From assembly GCA_024711295.1 (NCBI GenBank), contig JANJTB010000033.1, positions 176,192 to 240,191 on the forward strand: DNA of 64,000 nucleotides, given 5' to 3'. This document shows positions 53,177 to 62,431 of the stretch, one piece after another; the first letter of the stretch is position 1; every line of letters begins with the position of its first letter. Under the pieces are notes generated by a model, which was not told the DNA's origin, did not search any database, and saw only the letters and a program-made list of their open reading frames with translations. A program made the position numbers and the translations under genes. This DNA is from a bacterium. Lineage in GTDB: Bacteria; Bacteroidota; Ignavibacteria; Kapaibacteriales; UBA2268.

Positions 53177-55600
53177 ATGAAGTACACATTTATTTTTGTA
53201 GTTGCATTTTTAATGAATGCTGAATCAATTTTTGCAAAAAAACAAGTTATCGAAGGATTAATTATTGATAAAGCTTCAGAGAGAGTAATTCCTGGCGCAT
53301 CTATTAGAGTCTCGGGCACAAACAGAGGTACTTATTCATCATCCAGGGGTAGCTTCAGGCTATATGTTGATGAAAATGATACTCTGCTTATTTCATCTGT
53401 AGGATACCTCAAAGCAAGTCATGTTGTAAACTTTGCGAATCCTCAGGTAACAATCAAATTGGAACAAACTGTTATCAGTAAAAAAGGTGTTGATGTAACC
53501 GGCAATATTACTGTAGAGGAGATTATCAAAAGAGTCATCAACAAGAGAGATGAAAATCAAAAAAAATTAAAAACATTCCAGGGTGAATTATATTCAAAAC
53601 TTGTCATCGAACTTGGCGGCTCATTGCTTAATTTAAGTACTGGAGAAGGGAGCGTAAGTTTGAGCTCAACACTAAGTGCTAACGATGAAGATACACCCGA
53701 CAGCAAAAAATTTATTATTATGGAAACATACTCTGATGTTTTGAAAGATTACGATAAAAAGCTTTTCCTGACAACTATAACAAAGAGAAGACAAACAGCC
53801 AACATACCATCAGAGCAAAATATCATGGCAATTACAGAGTTTATCAACTTCTATGATGATGAAGTCAATTTTCTCAATACAAAAATCCCATCGCCAATAG
53901 GTATTGATGCACTTGATTCCTATAACTTTACTCTCATAGACAAAACAGCTGAAAATGACAAATACACCTATATTATCGGCGTTTTACCTAATTCAAAAAT
54001 CTACCCGAGATTTGAAGGCAGCTTAAAAGTAGTTGAAGGAACTTACAATGTAGTTGAGATTGATTTAAAACCCTCTGAGTTTACATTTATTCCATTTTTC
54101 AGTAACATTTCAATAAAACAAAAGTTCTCTGAATCCAAAGAAAATGTATGGTATTCAGGATTTTTGGACGTTTCAGCAGATGCTAAAGTTGAAGTAATTA
54201 AGGGACTTCTCGACTTCAATTCAGCAATTAAAGTAACAAGTATATTTAGTGATGCTAAAATCAACCAGCAATTACCTGATTCATTATATACTAAAGCAAA
54301 TAGTAATCTAACCAAAAGGCGCCAGACTATCACAGTTGCCCCGACTGCAGATACTCATGATACTTTGTTCTGGAAGCAAAACTCTTTACGGGAATTAAGC
54401 CCGAAGGAAATTGAGATTTATGCAAAAGTTGACAGTGCAGTTAAGTCAGACTCATCAAATAAAATCACTTCTGAAGAAAAAAGCAGAAATGTCAGTTTCG
54501 ACTTTTCTCCATACTTTAGCTTTGACAGGGTAGCATCAATCTCATTAGGATTAACTCCATCCTTAGATGTCTACAATTTTAAAGCTACAGCTGATGCTTA
54601 TTTCAGTTTTGGTTTACAAAATTATTACGGGAGCATAAAACTTGAATTGCCAAAATTTAATATATTAAAAAACTTAATCACTTTTTCTGCTACTTACAAC
54701 TCCAACCAAGGGACATTCAGCACACAGGGTGGAGCATACAGTAAATTATTTAATACCTTCGCAGCTGCCTTTGTACACGAAGATTACTTTGACTATTACG
54801 GAAGAGAAGGGTTTAGTGCAAGCATTGGAGTCTCAAATCGCTTTTTTAATCTTTTGGTAGAGGGTGATATTGAAGCACATTCAATTTTGAGTAAAAATAC
54901 TGATAGGTCAATTTTTGAAAATTATAAATGGCGTAAAAACCTTGAAGCACTTGAGGGTAATTTTCAGGTATTAAAAGCCAGCATCAACTCGGGAAGCATT
55001 GACAGACTTAATCCCAAATCCAATTTTGATTACGAGATATCATTGAGTTCATTCATAGGTACTCAGCCTGATTTAAACTTCAATTTCTCTGGTGTTTCCG
55101 GAATTGCAGGATTATCATTTCCAACATTCAGCACAGGTTACAACCCAATGACAATGACATTATTCTTTGACGCAGGAATCTGCAGCGACAATACCCCAAT
55201 TCAGTTTCAGCACAGGATGAGCACAAGATTATTTATTTTCAATAATTATGGTAATTTTTATACTGCACCTTTGGGATTTTATGGTGGAACGAATTATTAT
55301 TCAATTCACATGGATTATAACCTGACAGATTTGTGGTGGAGATGGATCGGTTTGCCTACTTACGAAGGTAGAGGTTTGGACTTAATTATCGGAGGTAGCT
55401 GGGGCAAATTTGAGAACACCAGCAACACTGCATACCGTAGCACTGGTAATGATGGTTATTCAGAGATTGGATTTGGATTATCAAGAATTCCCACTTTTAT
55501 CAGCAATGTAGTTTTTTGGTCATTCAACTGGAGATTTGGAATTGGAGAAAATGCAAAGGGTAGAACAGGCGGTTCTATGAACATTGCTCTACCTTTTTAG
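53177..55600 (+). CDS. DUF5686 outer-membrane protein with carboxypeptidase-regulatory-like domain
   Basis: 807 residues. Signal peptide (1-20, ending IFA). The N-terminal domain is CarboxypepD_reg-like (residues 24-105: IEGLIIDKASERVIPGASI then GSFRLYVDENDTLLISSVGY). The DUF5686 region follows, with a central soluble domain and a C-terminal beta-barrel (about 480-807: YFSFDRVASISLGLTPSL to FRFGIGENAKGRTGGSMN). Function of DUF5686 unknown; members are TonB-receptor-like barrels in FCB bacteria. It closes the operon of 46824-55600; the next gene ends 2 bases away on the other strand with no visible terminator. Confidence 0.8.
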   Translation: MKYTFIFVVAFLMNAESIFAKKQVIEGLIIDKASERVIPGASIRVSGTNRGTYSSSRGSFRLYVDENDTLLISSVGYLKASHVVNFANPQVTIKLEQTVISKKGVDVTGNITVEEIIKRVINKRDENQKKLKTFQGELYSKLVIELGGSLLNLSTGEGSVSLSSTLSANDEDTPDSKKFIIMETYSDVLKDYDKKLFLTTITKRRQTANIPSEQNIMAITEFINFYDDEVNFLNTKIPSPIGIDALDSYNFTLIDKTAENDKYTYIIGVLPNSKIYPRFEGSLKVVEGTYNVVEIDLKPSEFTFIPFFSNISIKQKFSESKENVWYSGFLDVSADAKVEVIKGLLDFNSAIKVTSIFSDAKINQQLPDSLYTKANSNLTKRRQTITVAPTADTHDTLFWKQNSLRELSPKEIEIYAKVDSAVKSDSSNKITSEEKSRNVSFDFSPYFSFDRVASISLGLTPSLDVYNFKATADAYFSFGLQNYYGSIKLELPKFNILKNLITFSATYNSNQGTFSTQGGAYSKLFNTFAAAFVHEDYFDYYGREGFSASIGVSNRFFNLLVEGDIEAHSILSKNTDRSIFENYKWRKNLEALEGNFQVLKASINSGSIDRLNPKSNFDYEISLSSFIGTQPDLNFNFSGVSGIAGLSFPTFSTGYNPMTMTLFFDAGICSDNTPIQFQHRMSTRLFIFNNYGNFYTAPLGFYGGTNYYSIHMDYNLTDLWWRWIGLPTYEGRGLDLIIGGSWGKFENTSNTAYRSTGNDGYSEIGFGLSRIPTFISNVVFWSFNWRFGIGENAKGRTGGSMNIALPF

Positions 55601-55601
55601 A

Positions 55602-56420
55602 TTATTTAATTGCCAATCCTGATATTGCAGGTGAATATTTAAAACTATGAATTCTGATTGACAACCCATTATTGCCTAAAGGTTCGTTTGATTCTGCAAA
55701 ACAGAAACTGATATTTACTTTCAGTTTATTTGTAGATGGGGAAAAACTCAGTAAATCGGGTTGGGGGTCAACAACTGTTGATTGCTTCAGTATTTTAGTT
55801 TCATTATTAAAATTATTAGATTTGCTTGTATAAATCAAATGATCTGGGTATATTCCAATTTTGTGTAATGAAGTATTTTTTGTTAAAGTAAAGGGATTAT
55901 CCGGAGTTTGGACCTCTGCAATTTTTTTATCAGTAGCATAAAGATAATATTCCAACTCATTCAATGCATCCGGCTCGGAGTATTTCGAAAATCTCACACC
56001 TGTTTGAGTCATACCTTCGAAAATATCTTCTTCTACATTAATTATACTTAACGAAAGATTGGCATTAGGATTTATTGAACCCTCAGGTGCAGAAATCTCA
56101 AAGATATAATCTCCGTACCCCAAAGTAGTATCAATTGTAAGCTCGCCACCTTCCCAATTATCACCGTTTTTTGTCAGTCTTAAAACAACACTTCCGTCTT
56201 TTTCAAATTTTACGTTATTTTTATTTGTAAGACAATAATAGCGGCTATCAGCAATATTTTTTGTTTCTTTTACAATCCAGTTGAATTGAGAAAATTTGTC
56301 GGTTTGAATTGATGATTCAGGAGATGAATTATCTGATTGTGGTTCAGAGTTTTCATCTGAGCATGATATACAAATTAAAAAAACAATAAATGCTGACAAA
56401 ATATTTAATTTACTTCTCAT
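55602..56420 (-). CDS. lipoprotein with a GH16-like beta-jellyroll of uncertain function
   Basis: 272 residues from ATG 56420 (a GTG lies one codon earlier). Signal peptide ends CISC; the tail SDENSEPQS after the Cys resembles the Bacteroidota surface-export signal. The body has the rhythm of GH16-type lectin folds: VKFEKDGSVVLRLT, NWEGGELTIDTTLGYGDYIFE, and ALNELEYYLYAT where active enzymes have a Glu-x-Asp-x-x-Glu strand; this strand has lost the catalytic arrangement, so glycan binding is more likely than cleavage. It overlaps lpxK by 11 bases, so it is probably co-expressed with the lipid A genes. Confidence 0.55.
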   Translation of the reverse strand: MRSKLNILSAFIVFLICISCSDENSEPQSDNSSPESSIQTDKFSQFNWIVKETKNIADSRYYCLTNKNNVKFEKDGSVVLRLTKNGDNWEGGELTIDTTLGYGDYIFEISAPEGSINPNANLSLSIINVEEDIFEGMTQTGVRFSKYSEPDALNELEYYLYATDKKIAEVQTPDNPFTLTKNTSLHKIGIYPDHLIYTSKSNNFNNETKILKQSTVVDPQPDLLSFSPSTNKLKVNISFCFAESNEPLGNNGLSIRIHSFKYSPAISGLAIK

Positions 56421-57459
56421 CACTTTTATTCCTCTTAATTCTATAATTTATTTTTCTGCCAATTAATTTAAAAAACTCAGCTTTCCCATCTGTAATGGTT
56501 AATGTAATTGGAAAAACTACACATTTTATACCATTATCGGACAAAATGTTTTTATATTCAATAATTTTAGCTGCATCTTTTTCAGTTGTTGCCAATATTT
56601 TGCAATTACTTTTTTTACATTTATTTATCAACTCTTCAACGTCACTTTTTCTATAATTATAGTGGTCTTTGTAGGCATGAGACTTGATGATGTTGAATCC
56701 AAGTTCAGAAATCATATTAAAAAACCTCTCAGGTTTTGCTATGCCGGCAAATGCAAAAACATCAATATTATTTTCTTTTGTTTCTCTGATTTTTATGGAT
56801 TGCTTATCATGAAGATCATACGGATTGGCTTGTATTGGCTTTACACGGATAATTACACAATTCTCTCTCAGATTTGATTTTATTTTTTCATTTAATTCAA
56901 AATTACCCATTACAGAAACGACGTGTGCACGCTTAATTGACTCTAAAGGCTCACGCAAACGTCCTTCAGGCATCAACTTGGGGTTGTCGTTTGTTTCTTT
57001 ATCAATCAAAACAATATCAAGGTCACGGAAAAGTTTCCGATGCTGAAATCCATCATCAACAATAACTAGGTCAACATTATATTCTTTATGGATTAATACA
57101 GCAGCTTCTGATTTGGAATCATGAGCAATAACAGGCACTTTGAGAGATTCAGCCAAAAGTACCATCTCATCTCCACCTTCACGAGCTGATACTAAAGCTC
57201 CTCGATAATCACCAACGTTAACTTTACCTTTACTCTCACGTTTATAACCACGTCCGACTATTCCTGGAGAATAGTTTTTTGTTTTAAAAAACTTAGTCAG
57301 CATTTGTACAAATGGAGTTTTCCCGGTTCCACCCACTGAAAGATTACCGACACTTATAACCGGAACTTCCACTCTGACATAATTATCTTTTTTGTCATAA
57401 TTTTGGTTCCTTTTTTTAACAAAAATACCGAAAATTTTAGAGAGAAAAGATTTAATCAT
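56410..57459 (-). CDS. lpxK: tetraacyldisaccharide 4'-kinase
   Basis: 349 residues. It phosphorylates the lipid A disaccharide at the 4' position, the step after LpxB. The Walker A is VISVGNLSVGGTGKTPFVQM; next are GRGYKRESKG, the DDGFQHRKLFRDLDIVLID motif, and a C-terminal Rossmann-like half. The E. coli protein is 328 residues. Its start overlaps the DUF374 gene by 8 bases; with lpxB and the acyltransferase it forms a lipid A unit. An N-terminal membrane-associated helix is seen (about 1-18). Confidence 0.92.
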   Translation of the reverse strand: MIKSFLSKIFGIFVKKRNQNYDKKDNYVRVEVPVISVGNLSVGGTGKTPFVQMLTKFFKTKNYSPGIVGRGYKRESKGKVNVGDYRGALVSAREGGDEMVLLAESLKVPVIAHDSKSEAAVLIHKEYNVDLVIVDDGFQHRKLFRDLDIVLIDKETNDNPKLMPEGRLREPLESIKRAHVVSVMGNFELNEKIKSNLRENCVIIRVKPIQANPYDLHDKQSIKIRETKENNIDVFAFAGIAKPERFFNMISELGFNIIKSHAYKDHYNYRKSDVEELINKCKKSNCKILATTEKDAAKIIEYKNILSDNGIKCVVFPITLTITDGKAEFFKLIGRKINYRIKRNKSDEK

Positions 57460-58078
57460 TTTTTGCTTTTTGCTGTATAGTTTTATTTAAATATAAGAGT
57501 TTTGACTCTAATTCAATAATAATTTTGTTGATTATATCTTTATCCTCGGTAAATTCTATATATATTGGTTCAGAAACAGCAATCTCAATCAAACTGAAAG
57601 GTAAAGGCAGCTGAAATTTGTCCCAAGCTCTTGCAAAGACTTTCTTATTAATTATGTTCACACCACATAAATACAAAGGCACATTACTTCGCATAGCTGC
57701 TATTACTGCACCGGCTTTCATTTTCTGAGCAGGTCCCTGAGGACCATCGGGTGTCATCAATACCAGATTGTTTTTACATGCATCTTCAACCAGAGCTAAA
57801 ACCTCTTTACCTTTTTGTGAGGAAGAACCTCGTATCAGCTTATATTTCCATTTCTGCAATAAACTTGACAGGATTTCTCCATCTTTACTTAAACTTACTA
57901 CTGCTGTTGGCTTCAGTGATGAAAATTGTTTCCAACAGGGCAACATTAATCCATGCCAGAACACAACAATTCCTTTGCCCTTGTAATCAAATGGAGCGGT
58001 TAAATTGATGCGCCAGGTTTTAGAAAGTATATTTAACAATTGCACTGCTAAACGATATTTGAAACTCATACTGCTCAT
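57452..58078 (-). CDS. DUF374/LPLAT-family acyltransferase
   Basis: 208 residues. Motifs of the DUF374 lysophospholipid-acyltransferase-like family: GIVVFWHGLMLPCWK (catalytic His), VSLSKDGEILSSLLQKW, RGSSSQKG and TPDGPQGPAQKMKAGA. It could transfer an acyl chain to lipid A or a related lipid, which its position between lpxB and lpxK supports, but the substrate is not fixed. The usual lipid A acyltransferases (LpxL/LpxM) are not related at this level. Start overlaps the lpxB stop (TGATG), end overlaps lpxK by 8 bases. Confidence 0.82.
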   Translation of the reverse strand: MSSMSFKYRLAVQLLNILSKTWRINLTAPFDYKGKGIVVFWHGLMLPCWKQFSSLKPTAVVSLSKDGEILSSLLQKWKYKLIRGSSSQKGKEVLALVEDACKNNLVLMTPDGPQGPAQKMKAGAVIAAMRSNVPLYLCGVNIINKKVFARAWDKFQLPLPFSLIEIAVSEPIYIEFTEDKDIINKIIIELESKLLYLNKTIQQKAKND

Positions 58079-59172
58079 CAGTTTCTTAGAATTTCCTCCG
58101 CAATTTTTTTTGTTGCTCCACCTTTACCAAGTAGTTCCTTTAATTCTGAAAATTGCGACTGAATTCCCTCGTATGTTTCACGGTCTTTAATCAAACCTGA
58201 AATGTAATCTAAAATTGATACTGGATTCGCTTCTTTCTGAATAAATTCTTTTACAACGAACTTATTTGATAATATGTTGACTATTGAAATGTACGGCAAA
58301 TTGACTAATTTTTCAGCTATTTTGTAGGTTATGAATGAAGTTTTGTAATACATTCCGAATGGCAATCCACACAATGCCGCCTCTAAATTGGATGTACCTG
58401 TTTTGATTATACCTGCCAATGAGTTTTGCATTATACCGATATTATCTTCAGAAATTTCAACATTAGAATAGTCAGCAATCATCTCAAATGCTGATAAAGG
58501 TATATTTGATGACTTAGCTATTACAAAATTATATTTATGTTTTTTATCATTTATATCGAGTATGCTTTTCAGAAGAGCTATATGCTTTGTTACTTCCTGT
58601 ATTCTGCTACCCGGAAAAAAAGCAATGTTTTGATTTCTTTGATCATAGGTCTTAAACTCCTGATTAAACTCTACATTATCAAGAATCGGGTGCCCCAGGT
58701 ATATTGAATTTATACCGAAATTACTGAAATATTCTGCTTCGAAAGGAAAAACCACAAATAGTTTTTCTACAATGCTCTGAAGTTCTTTTGCTCGATTTTT
58801 ACCCCACGCCCATAATTGTGGGGCTATATAATAGTAAACAGGAATATTATTTTTGTTTGCAATTTTGGCTAATCTTATATTAAATCCAGGATAATCAACA
58901 GGTATAAAAGCATCAATATTATTTTCTTTCAAAATATCTGCAGACTTTTTTAGAAGCAATTTAAAAAAATTATACCTCTTTGCAACTTCCCAAAATCCAA
59001 CAACAGAAACATCTGAGATATGAGCAATACTAATTAAGCCTTCTTTTATCATCTCATCACCACCAATACCCCAAAATGTTGTATCGGGATTTCTCAATTT
59101 AATTTCTCTAATTAAATTAGCAGAGTACCTGTCAGCAGAAGGGTCTCCTGCAACGATAAAAAATCTCTTCAA
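58078..59172 (-). CDS. lpxB: lipid-A-disaccharide synthase
   Basis: 364 residues. It joins two UDP-diacylglucosamine-derived units to the lipid A disaccharide. The first strand reads FFIVAGDPSADRYSANLI, where most LpxB proteins have AGEPSGD; the Glu-to-Asp and Gly-to-Ala changes are worth noting. The family pattern continues with FWGIGGDEMIKEG, VVGFWEVAKRY, YYIAPQLWAWGKNRAKEL and FPGSRIQEV. The C-terminal motif GTSNLEAALCGLPFGMYY binds UDP. It begins the cluster lpxB-DUF374-lpxK-lipoprotein. Confidence 0.92.
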   Translation of the reverse strand: MKRFFIVAGDPSADRYSANLIREIKLRNPDTTFWGIGGDEMIKEGLISIAHISDVSVVGFWEVAKRYNFFKLLLKKSADILKENNIDAFIPVDYPGFNIRLAKIANKNNIPVYYYIAPQLWAWGKNRAKELQSIVEKLFVVFPFEAEYFSNFGINSIYLGHPILDNVEFNQEFKTYDQRNQNIAFFPGSRIQEVTKHIALLKSILDINDKKHKYNFVIAKSSNIPLSAFEMIADYSNVEISEDNIGIMQNSLAGIIKTGTSNLEAALCGLPFGMYYKTSFITYKIAEKLVNLPYISIVNILSNKFVVKEFIQKEANPVSILDYISGLIKDRETYEGIQSQFSELKELLGKGGATKKIAEEILRN

Positions 59173-59198
59173 TTTGTTTGCTCTTTTCTTCTAAATTA

Positions 59199-60488
59199 TT
59201 AAAACCGATACTGGAGTCCGGCACTCAAAATATCAAACCTGCTTACACTGTAATCTACAAAAATATCAAAATCACCTATTGGCTTTACAACACCAATTGT
59301 CCAGCGAAAATTATCTGAGCTTACAGTCAAATTAGTCTTTTGTGGTTGCTTATCTCCTGGAAATCCGGGAGTTGAACCATGATTAGGCTTTTCTAGTAAA
59401 CCCAATTGCCATTGGATCTCTACAGGTAACAGGTAAACATATTCAGACTTAATGGTAATGGTTTCGAATGAAAAACCTGAATAAATATCAATAATATTTT
59501 TAAAGCTCTTGCTGGCACTCAAATTGAAACTGAAAATATTTGCGTTGGCTGTAAGCTCGGCTTTTGTAACGCCCACGGTATTCTCCAAGTATGTACCTTG
59601 GTAAACAAATTGAGCTGCTACATCAAATGGTCTTTCATCAACAGGCACTCGTTTGCCATTATTATCATATTCATCATTAAAGTACTGGCTTAAGCTGTGT
59701 TTTATACCAATACCCCAAAAAGCGAAATCGCCGATGGTTTCACCTAAATTAACAGGTGGAATTACCCTCAAAAGTATTTCAGTCCCATAAAATGAACCAA
59801 TTTCAATCTGCGGAATGGCTGCAAAAACATAATTTAAATTAGTTCCACCGTAGAGTGTAAATACTTCAGGGAACTGATAAATTGCTGCCATTACGGAATC
59901 TTTTAGAAATTGTGGTATTAAGGGTAAATCGTATAATGGGTGACTTCTGAAAAGTGAATCTATTGATGAATGAGGCAATAAAAACTGAGTGTTTCCTGTA
60001 CCAAGCGCAGTTGAAGCCTTACCTGGTACTTGAATTAAGCCCTTGTTATTACCTTTTGTACCATCATACATCATATTCAAAAAAAGATAATGTATGAGAG
60101 ATGCAGTATCCAATTTTGTTATCTGATTTGTGATAGGATTGTAATTTATAAATTTTCCTACTTCATTAAGGTCAAACTCCTTGGCTGGCATTACAGGCGT
60201 GTAATTTTTGAGCTCGTCATTTACTATACCCGACATACCATGAATACCAACTTTAAAATACATTTTATCGGATTTTTGTGGAATATAGGCACTTGTAAAA
60301 AATCTGGAGTTTGAAGTAGAGTTAATTACTCTGACTACAGGCTCCATAAAAGGTACTCCGTTAGTCTCGAATAAATCTCTTGAGAATTTCCTTGCCAATT
60401 CAACAGTATAGTCTGATGATGTTTGTGCAATAGAGAAAGTAGATGTAATAAACAGAAATATTATGTAAGCAGTAATTATATTTTTCAT
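59199..60488 (-). CDS. DUF6588-like outer-membrane protein
   Basis: 429 residues. Signal peptide ending SIAQ. The protein has strand-rich sequence typical of Bacteroidota DUF6588 outer-membrane proteins: VGIHGMSGIV, YGGTNLNYVFAAIPQIEIGS, FWGIGIKHSLSQYF and a final SAGLQYRF (aromatic barrel end). Function unknown. It lies 26 bases upstream of lpxB (same strand), so it may share a transcript with the lipid A genes. Confidence 0.65.
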   Translation of the reverse strand: MKNIITAYIIFLFITSTFSIAQTSSDYTVELARKFSRDLFETNGVPFMEPVVRVINSTSNSRFFTSAYIPQKSDKMYFKVGIHGMSGIVNDELKNYTPVMPAKEFDLNEVGKFINYNPITNQITKLDTASLIHYLFLNMMYDGTKGNNKGLIQVPGKASTALGTGNTQFLLPHSSIDSLFRSHPLYDLPLIPQFLKDSVMAAIYQFPEVFTLYGGTNLNYVFAAIPQIEIGSFYGTEILLRVIPPVNLGETIGDFAFWGIGIKHSLSQYFNDEYDNNGKRVPVDERPFDVAAQFVYQGTYLENTVGVTKAELTANANIFSFNLSASKSFKNIIDIYSGFSFETITIKSEYVYLLPVEIQWQLGLLEKPNHGSTPGFPGDKQPQKTNLTVSSDNFRWTIGVVKPIGDFDIFVDYSVSRFDILSAGLQYRF

Positions 60489-60511
60489 ATTATATTCGAA
60501 TAGAAAAGATG

Positions 60512-60700
60512 TTATTTAAATAGTTTTTTTCGGATAATAACATACAAAGGTGCTGCAAATAAAGCGATTAATCCAATCATAATTAACGATTGAAAAAAAG
60601 TAATAAAAATGAAACCTATTTTAAGTGTAAATAAAACTAGTCTTACAGCAATTATTGAGATAATTATTGCTATGGCAATCGACAATATTTTTTTAATCAT
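60512..60700 (-). CDS. small membrane protein of unknown function
   Basis: 62 residues with two predicted membrane segments (about 5-27 and 33-53), a short basic C-terminus (IRKKLFK) and a weak GGGATAA ribosome-binding site before ATG 60700. No family recognised. It lies 23 bases before the start of the DUF6588-like gene on the same strand. Real but uncharacterised. Confidence 0.5.
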   Translation of the reverse strand: MIKKILSIAIAIIISIIAVRLVLFTLKIGFIFITFFQSLIMIGLIALFAAPLYVIIRKKLFK

Positions 60701-60831
60701 TACTTATCCCTATTACAATTCAATGGATATGAAACGATTATTTAAAATTAGTATTTCATTCCCTGAGTATTTCTCAAATATCAGTCATGAAATATTGCAT
60801 TACATTTAATATAAATTAAAAAATGATTTCT

Positions 60832-62136
60832 TTACAATTTCATATTCAAAATATTTGGTTTGAATGTGACCATAATGAATGCCCAATCTTGCCAGGGGCT
60901 AAGTTCAAAATTGGCTTTTTTGATAATCTCCATAGACTTTGTAGGGAGCATATAGCAATAGCCAACTTGCAAAGTTGTATAGTCATTCGGTTTATAAACC
61001 AAGAGAATATCATTTTCGAAACCTAAATACTTATCAATGATTTCATTTTTATAAGTGAAATCGCTGTGTGATAAAAATACATGTGCATCAACGCGCAGGT
61101 TCAATGTACGATGAATTTTAAAGTCAGTGAAGAAATATGGGGCAACTAAACCAGCCTCATTGTAATCTCCGGGAAATCTTATAAAATAATCCATAAAACC
61201 AAGAAATCTATGATTTACACCATATAACGGGTCAAAAGCACTTGAGACTCCATTTTTGACAGGAACATCAGTTCCACTCAGTACTTCTGCACCTAACTTA
61301 AAATTGATATCTTTATTAACCTTCCATTTTATTTCAGGCTGAATATAATAAGCATTTTCGAGTTTTCCACCTAAAGTAGTTTCACCATGTTGCAAATATG
61401 CAGCAACAGTAAAATACCAATCATCTAAAAAGTACTCTAATCTTCCACCATTTGTGTATCTGAAATGCGACAAATGAAAATCAGCAGTATCCTGAAAGCC
61501 ATCAAGCGCATTGATAGTTGTGAGAGTAAAATTATCTGATATTTTCCAGTTGAAGAAATGTGTGAGCAATAGCTTATAATTATTGAACCCGGGAGAAAAA
61601 TCAGTTTCAAAAAACCTCTCATTTGCTCCTCTCTCCTGATTGTATGCTGCTATAAAATCTGTCGAATAGTTACTTTTGTAATACATCAGTCTTACTGCAT
61701 CATGCGAACCGCCATTTTGTCTCCAGTCATTCTGGGCAAATAACCTCTCGTTGTCATATATAATTTTTTGACGACCTATTCTGATTTTTAAATCCTCAAA
61801 TATATTTGGCTCTACATATGCTTCGAATGCCTGCAAAGTTCCACCGGTAGATCTGGGATCAGTCTCTCCCCATGTTCTGATTTCCTGAACAGAGGCATAA
61901 AAAATAAAATCAGAGTTTTTATATTCCAAATTTACTCTTGCCCGCTGGTCAGTAAAAAATGCAGCTGTAGAAGTATCCGGCATCAAAACACGGTAACCAT
62001 GCCTGTATTCGGAACGAGGCCTGAACTCTAAGTCAAGTTTGAATGACTTTTCTGACTTTGTTTCGGTACTCTGTGACAACAAAGCAACTACATTAATAAA
62101 TGCAAACAAAATTGTTAAGTAAGTAAGTTTTTTCAT
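60832..62136 (-). CDS. alginate-export-domain outer-membrane protein
   Basis: 434 residues. Signal peptide (1-22). The mature part resembles the alginate export/porin family: LDLEFRPRSEYRHGYRVL, DQRARVNLEYKNSDFIFYAS, QAFEAYVEPNIFEDLKIRIG RQKIIYDNERLF (the GRQ motif) and DAVRLMYYKSNYSTDFIAAY, ending in beta strands. Such barrels pass anionic polysaccharides or small solutes; the substrate is unknown, and no alginate synthesis genes are seen. Preceded by a 295-base divergent region. Confidence 0.75.
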   Translation of the reverse strand: MKKLTYLTILFAFINVVALLSQSTETKSEKSFKLDLEFRPRSEYRHGYRVLMPDTSTAAFFTDQRARVNLEYKNSDFIFYASVQEIRTWGETDPRSTGGTLQAFEAYVEPNIFEDLKIRIGRQKIIYDNERLFAQNDWRQNGGSHDAVRLMYYKSNYSTDFIAAYNQERGANERFFETDFSPGFNNYKLLLTHFFNWKISDNFTLTTINALDGFQDTADFHLSHFRYTNGGRLEYFLDDWYFTVAAYLQHGETTLGGKLENAYYIQPEIKWKVNKDINFKLGAEVLSGTDVPVKNGVSSAFDPLYGVNHRFLGFMDYFIRFPGDYNEAGLVAPYFFTDFKIHRTLNLRVDAHVFLSHSDFTYKNEIIDKYLGFENDILLVYKPNDYTTLQVGYCYMLPTKSMEIIKKANFELSPWQDWAFIMVTFKPNILNMKL

Positions 62137-62431
62137 TTTATTATGTCCGGTTATTAAATGACAACTGCAAAAATATAAAAAATATTAGTCTGATATTAAT
62201 TTATTTTTCTGTTGATTTGAGCATAATGCAGAACATTTGGAACAATACAATTCTTAATTATACCAATACAGGCATAACAAAAATCAAATAATTTTGCAAC
62301 ATTTGAGATACAAAATTTAAAAATAATTTTTTTTTAGCAATTTATTTAATTAAGTTAGAGTTGTAAAAATTTGCATCTTATAATTTATTATAAATAAAAA
62401 TATTTTCCTAATAAAATTCAGGAGTGCTTGT
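62137..62431. promoter_or_regulatory. divergent intergenic region before the chemoreceptor
   Basis: 295 very AT-rich bases holding promoters for the porin-like gene (minus) and the chemoreceptor (plus). TTATAATTTATTATAA near 62380 is a short AT-only dyad, not convincing as an operator. The chemoreceptor has a good AGGAGTG site at 62420-62426. Confidence 0.35.

Noticed and set aside
60823..61026. Plus-strand small frame inside the alginate-export-like gene
   Set aside because: It is a shadow of the conserved minus-strand gene and has no ribosome-binding site or family resemblance.
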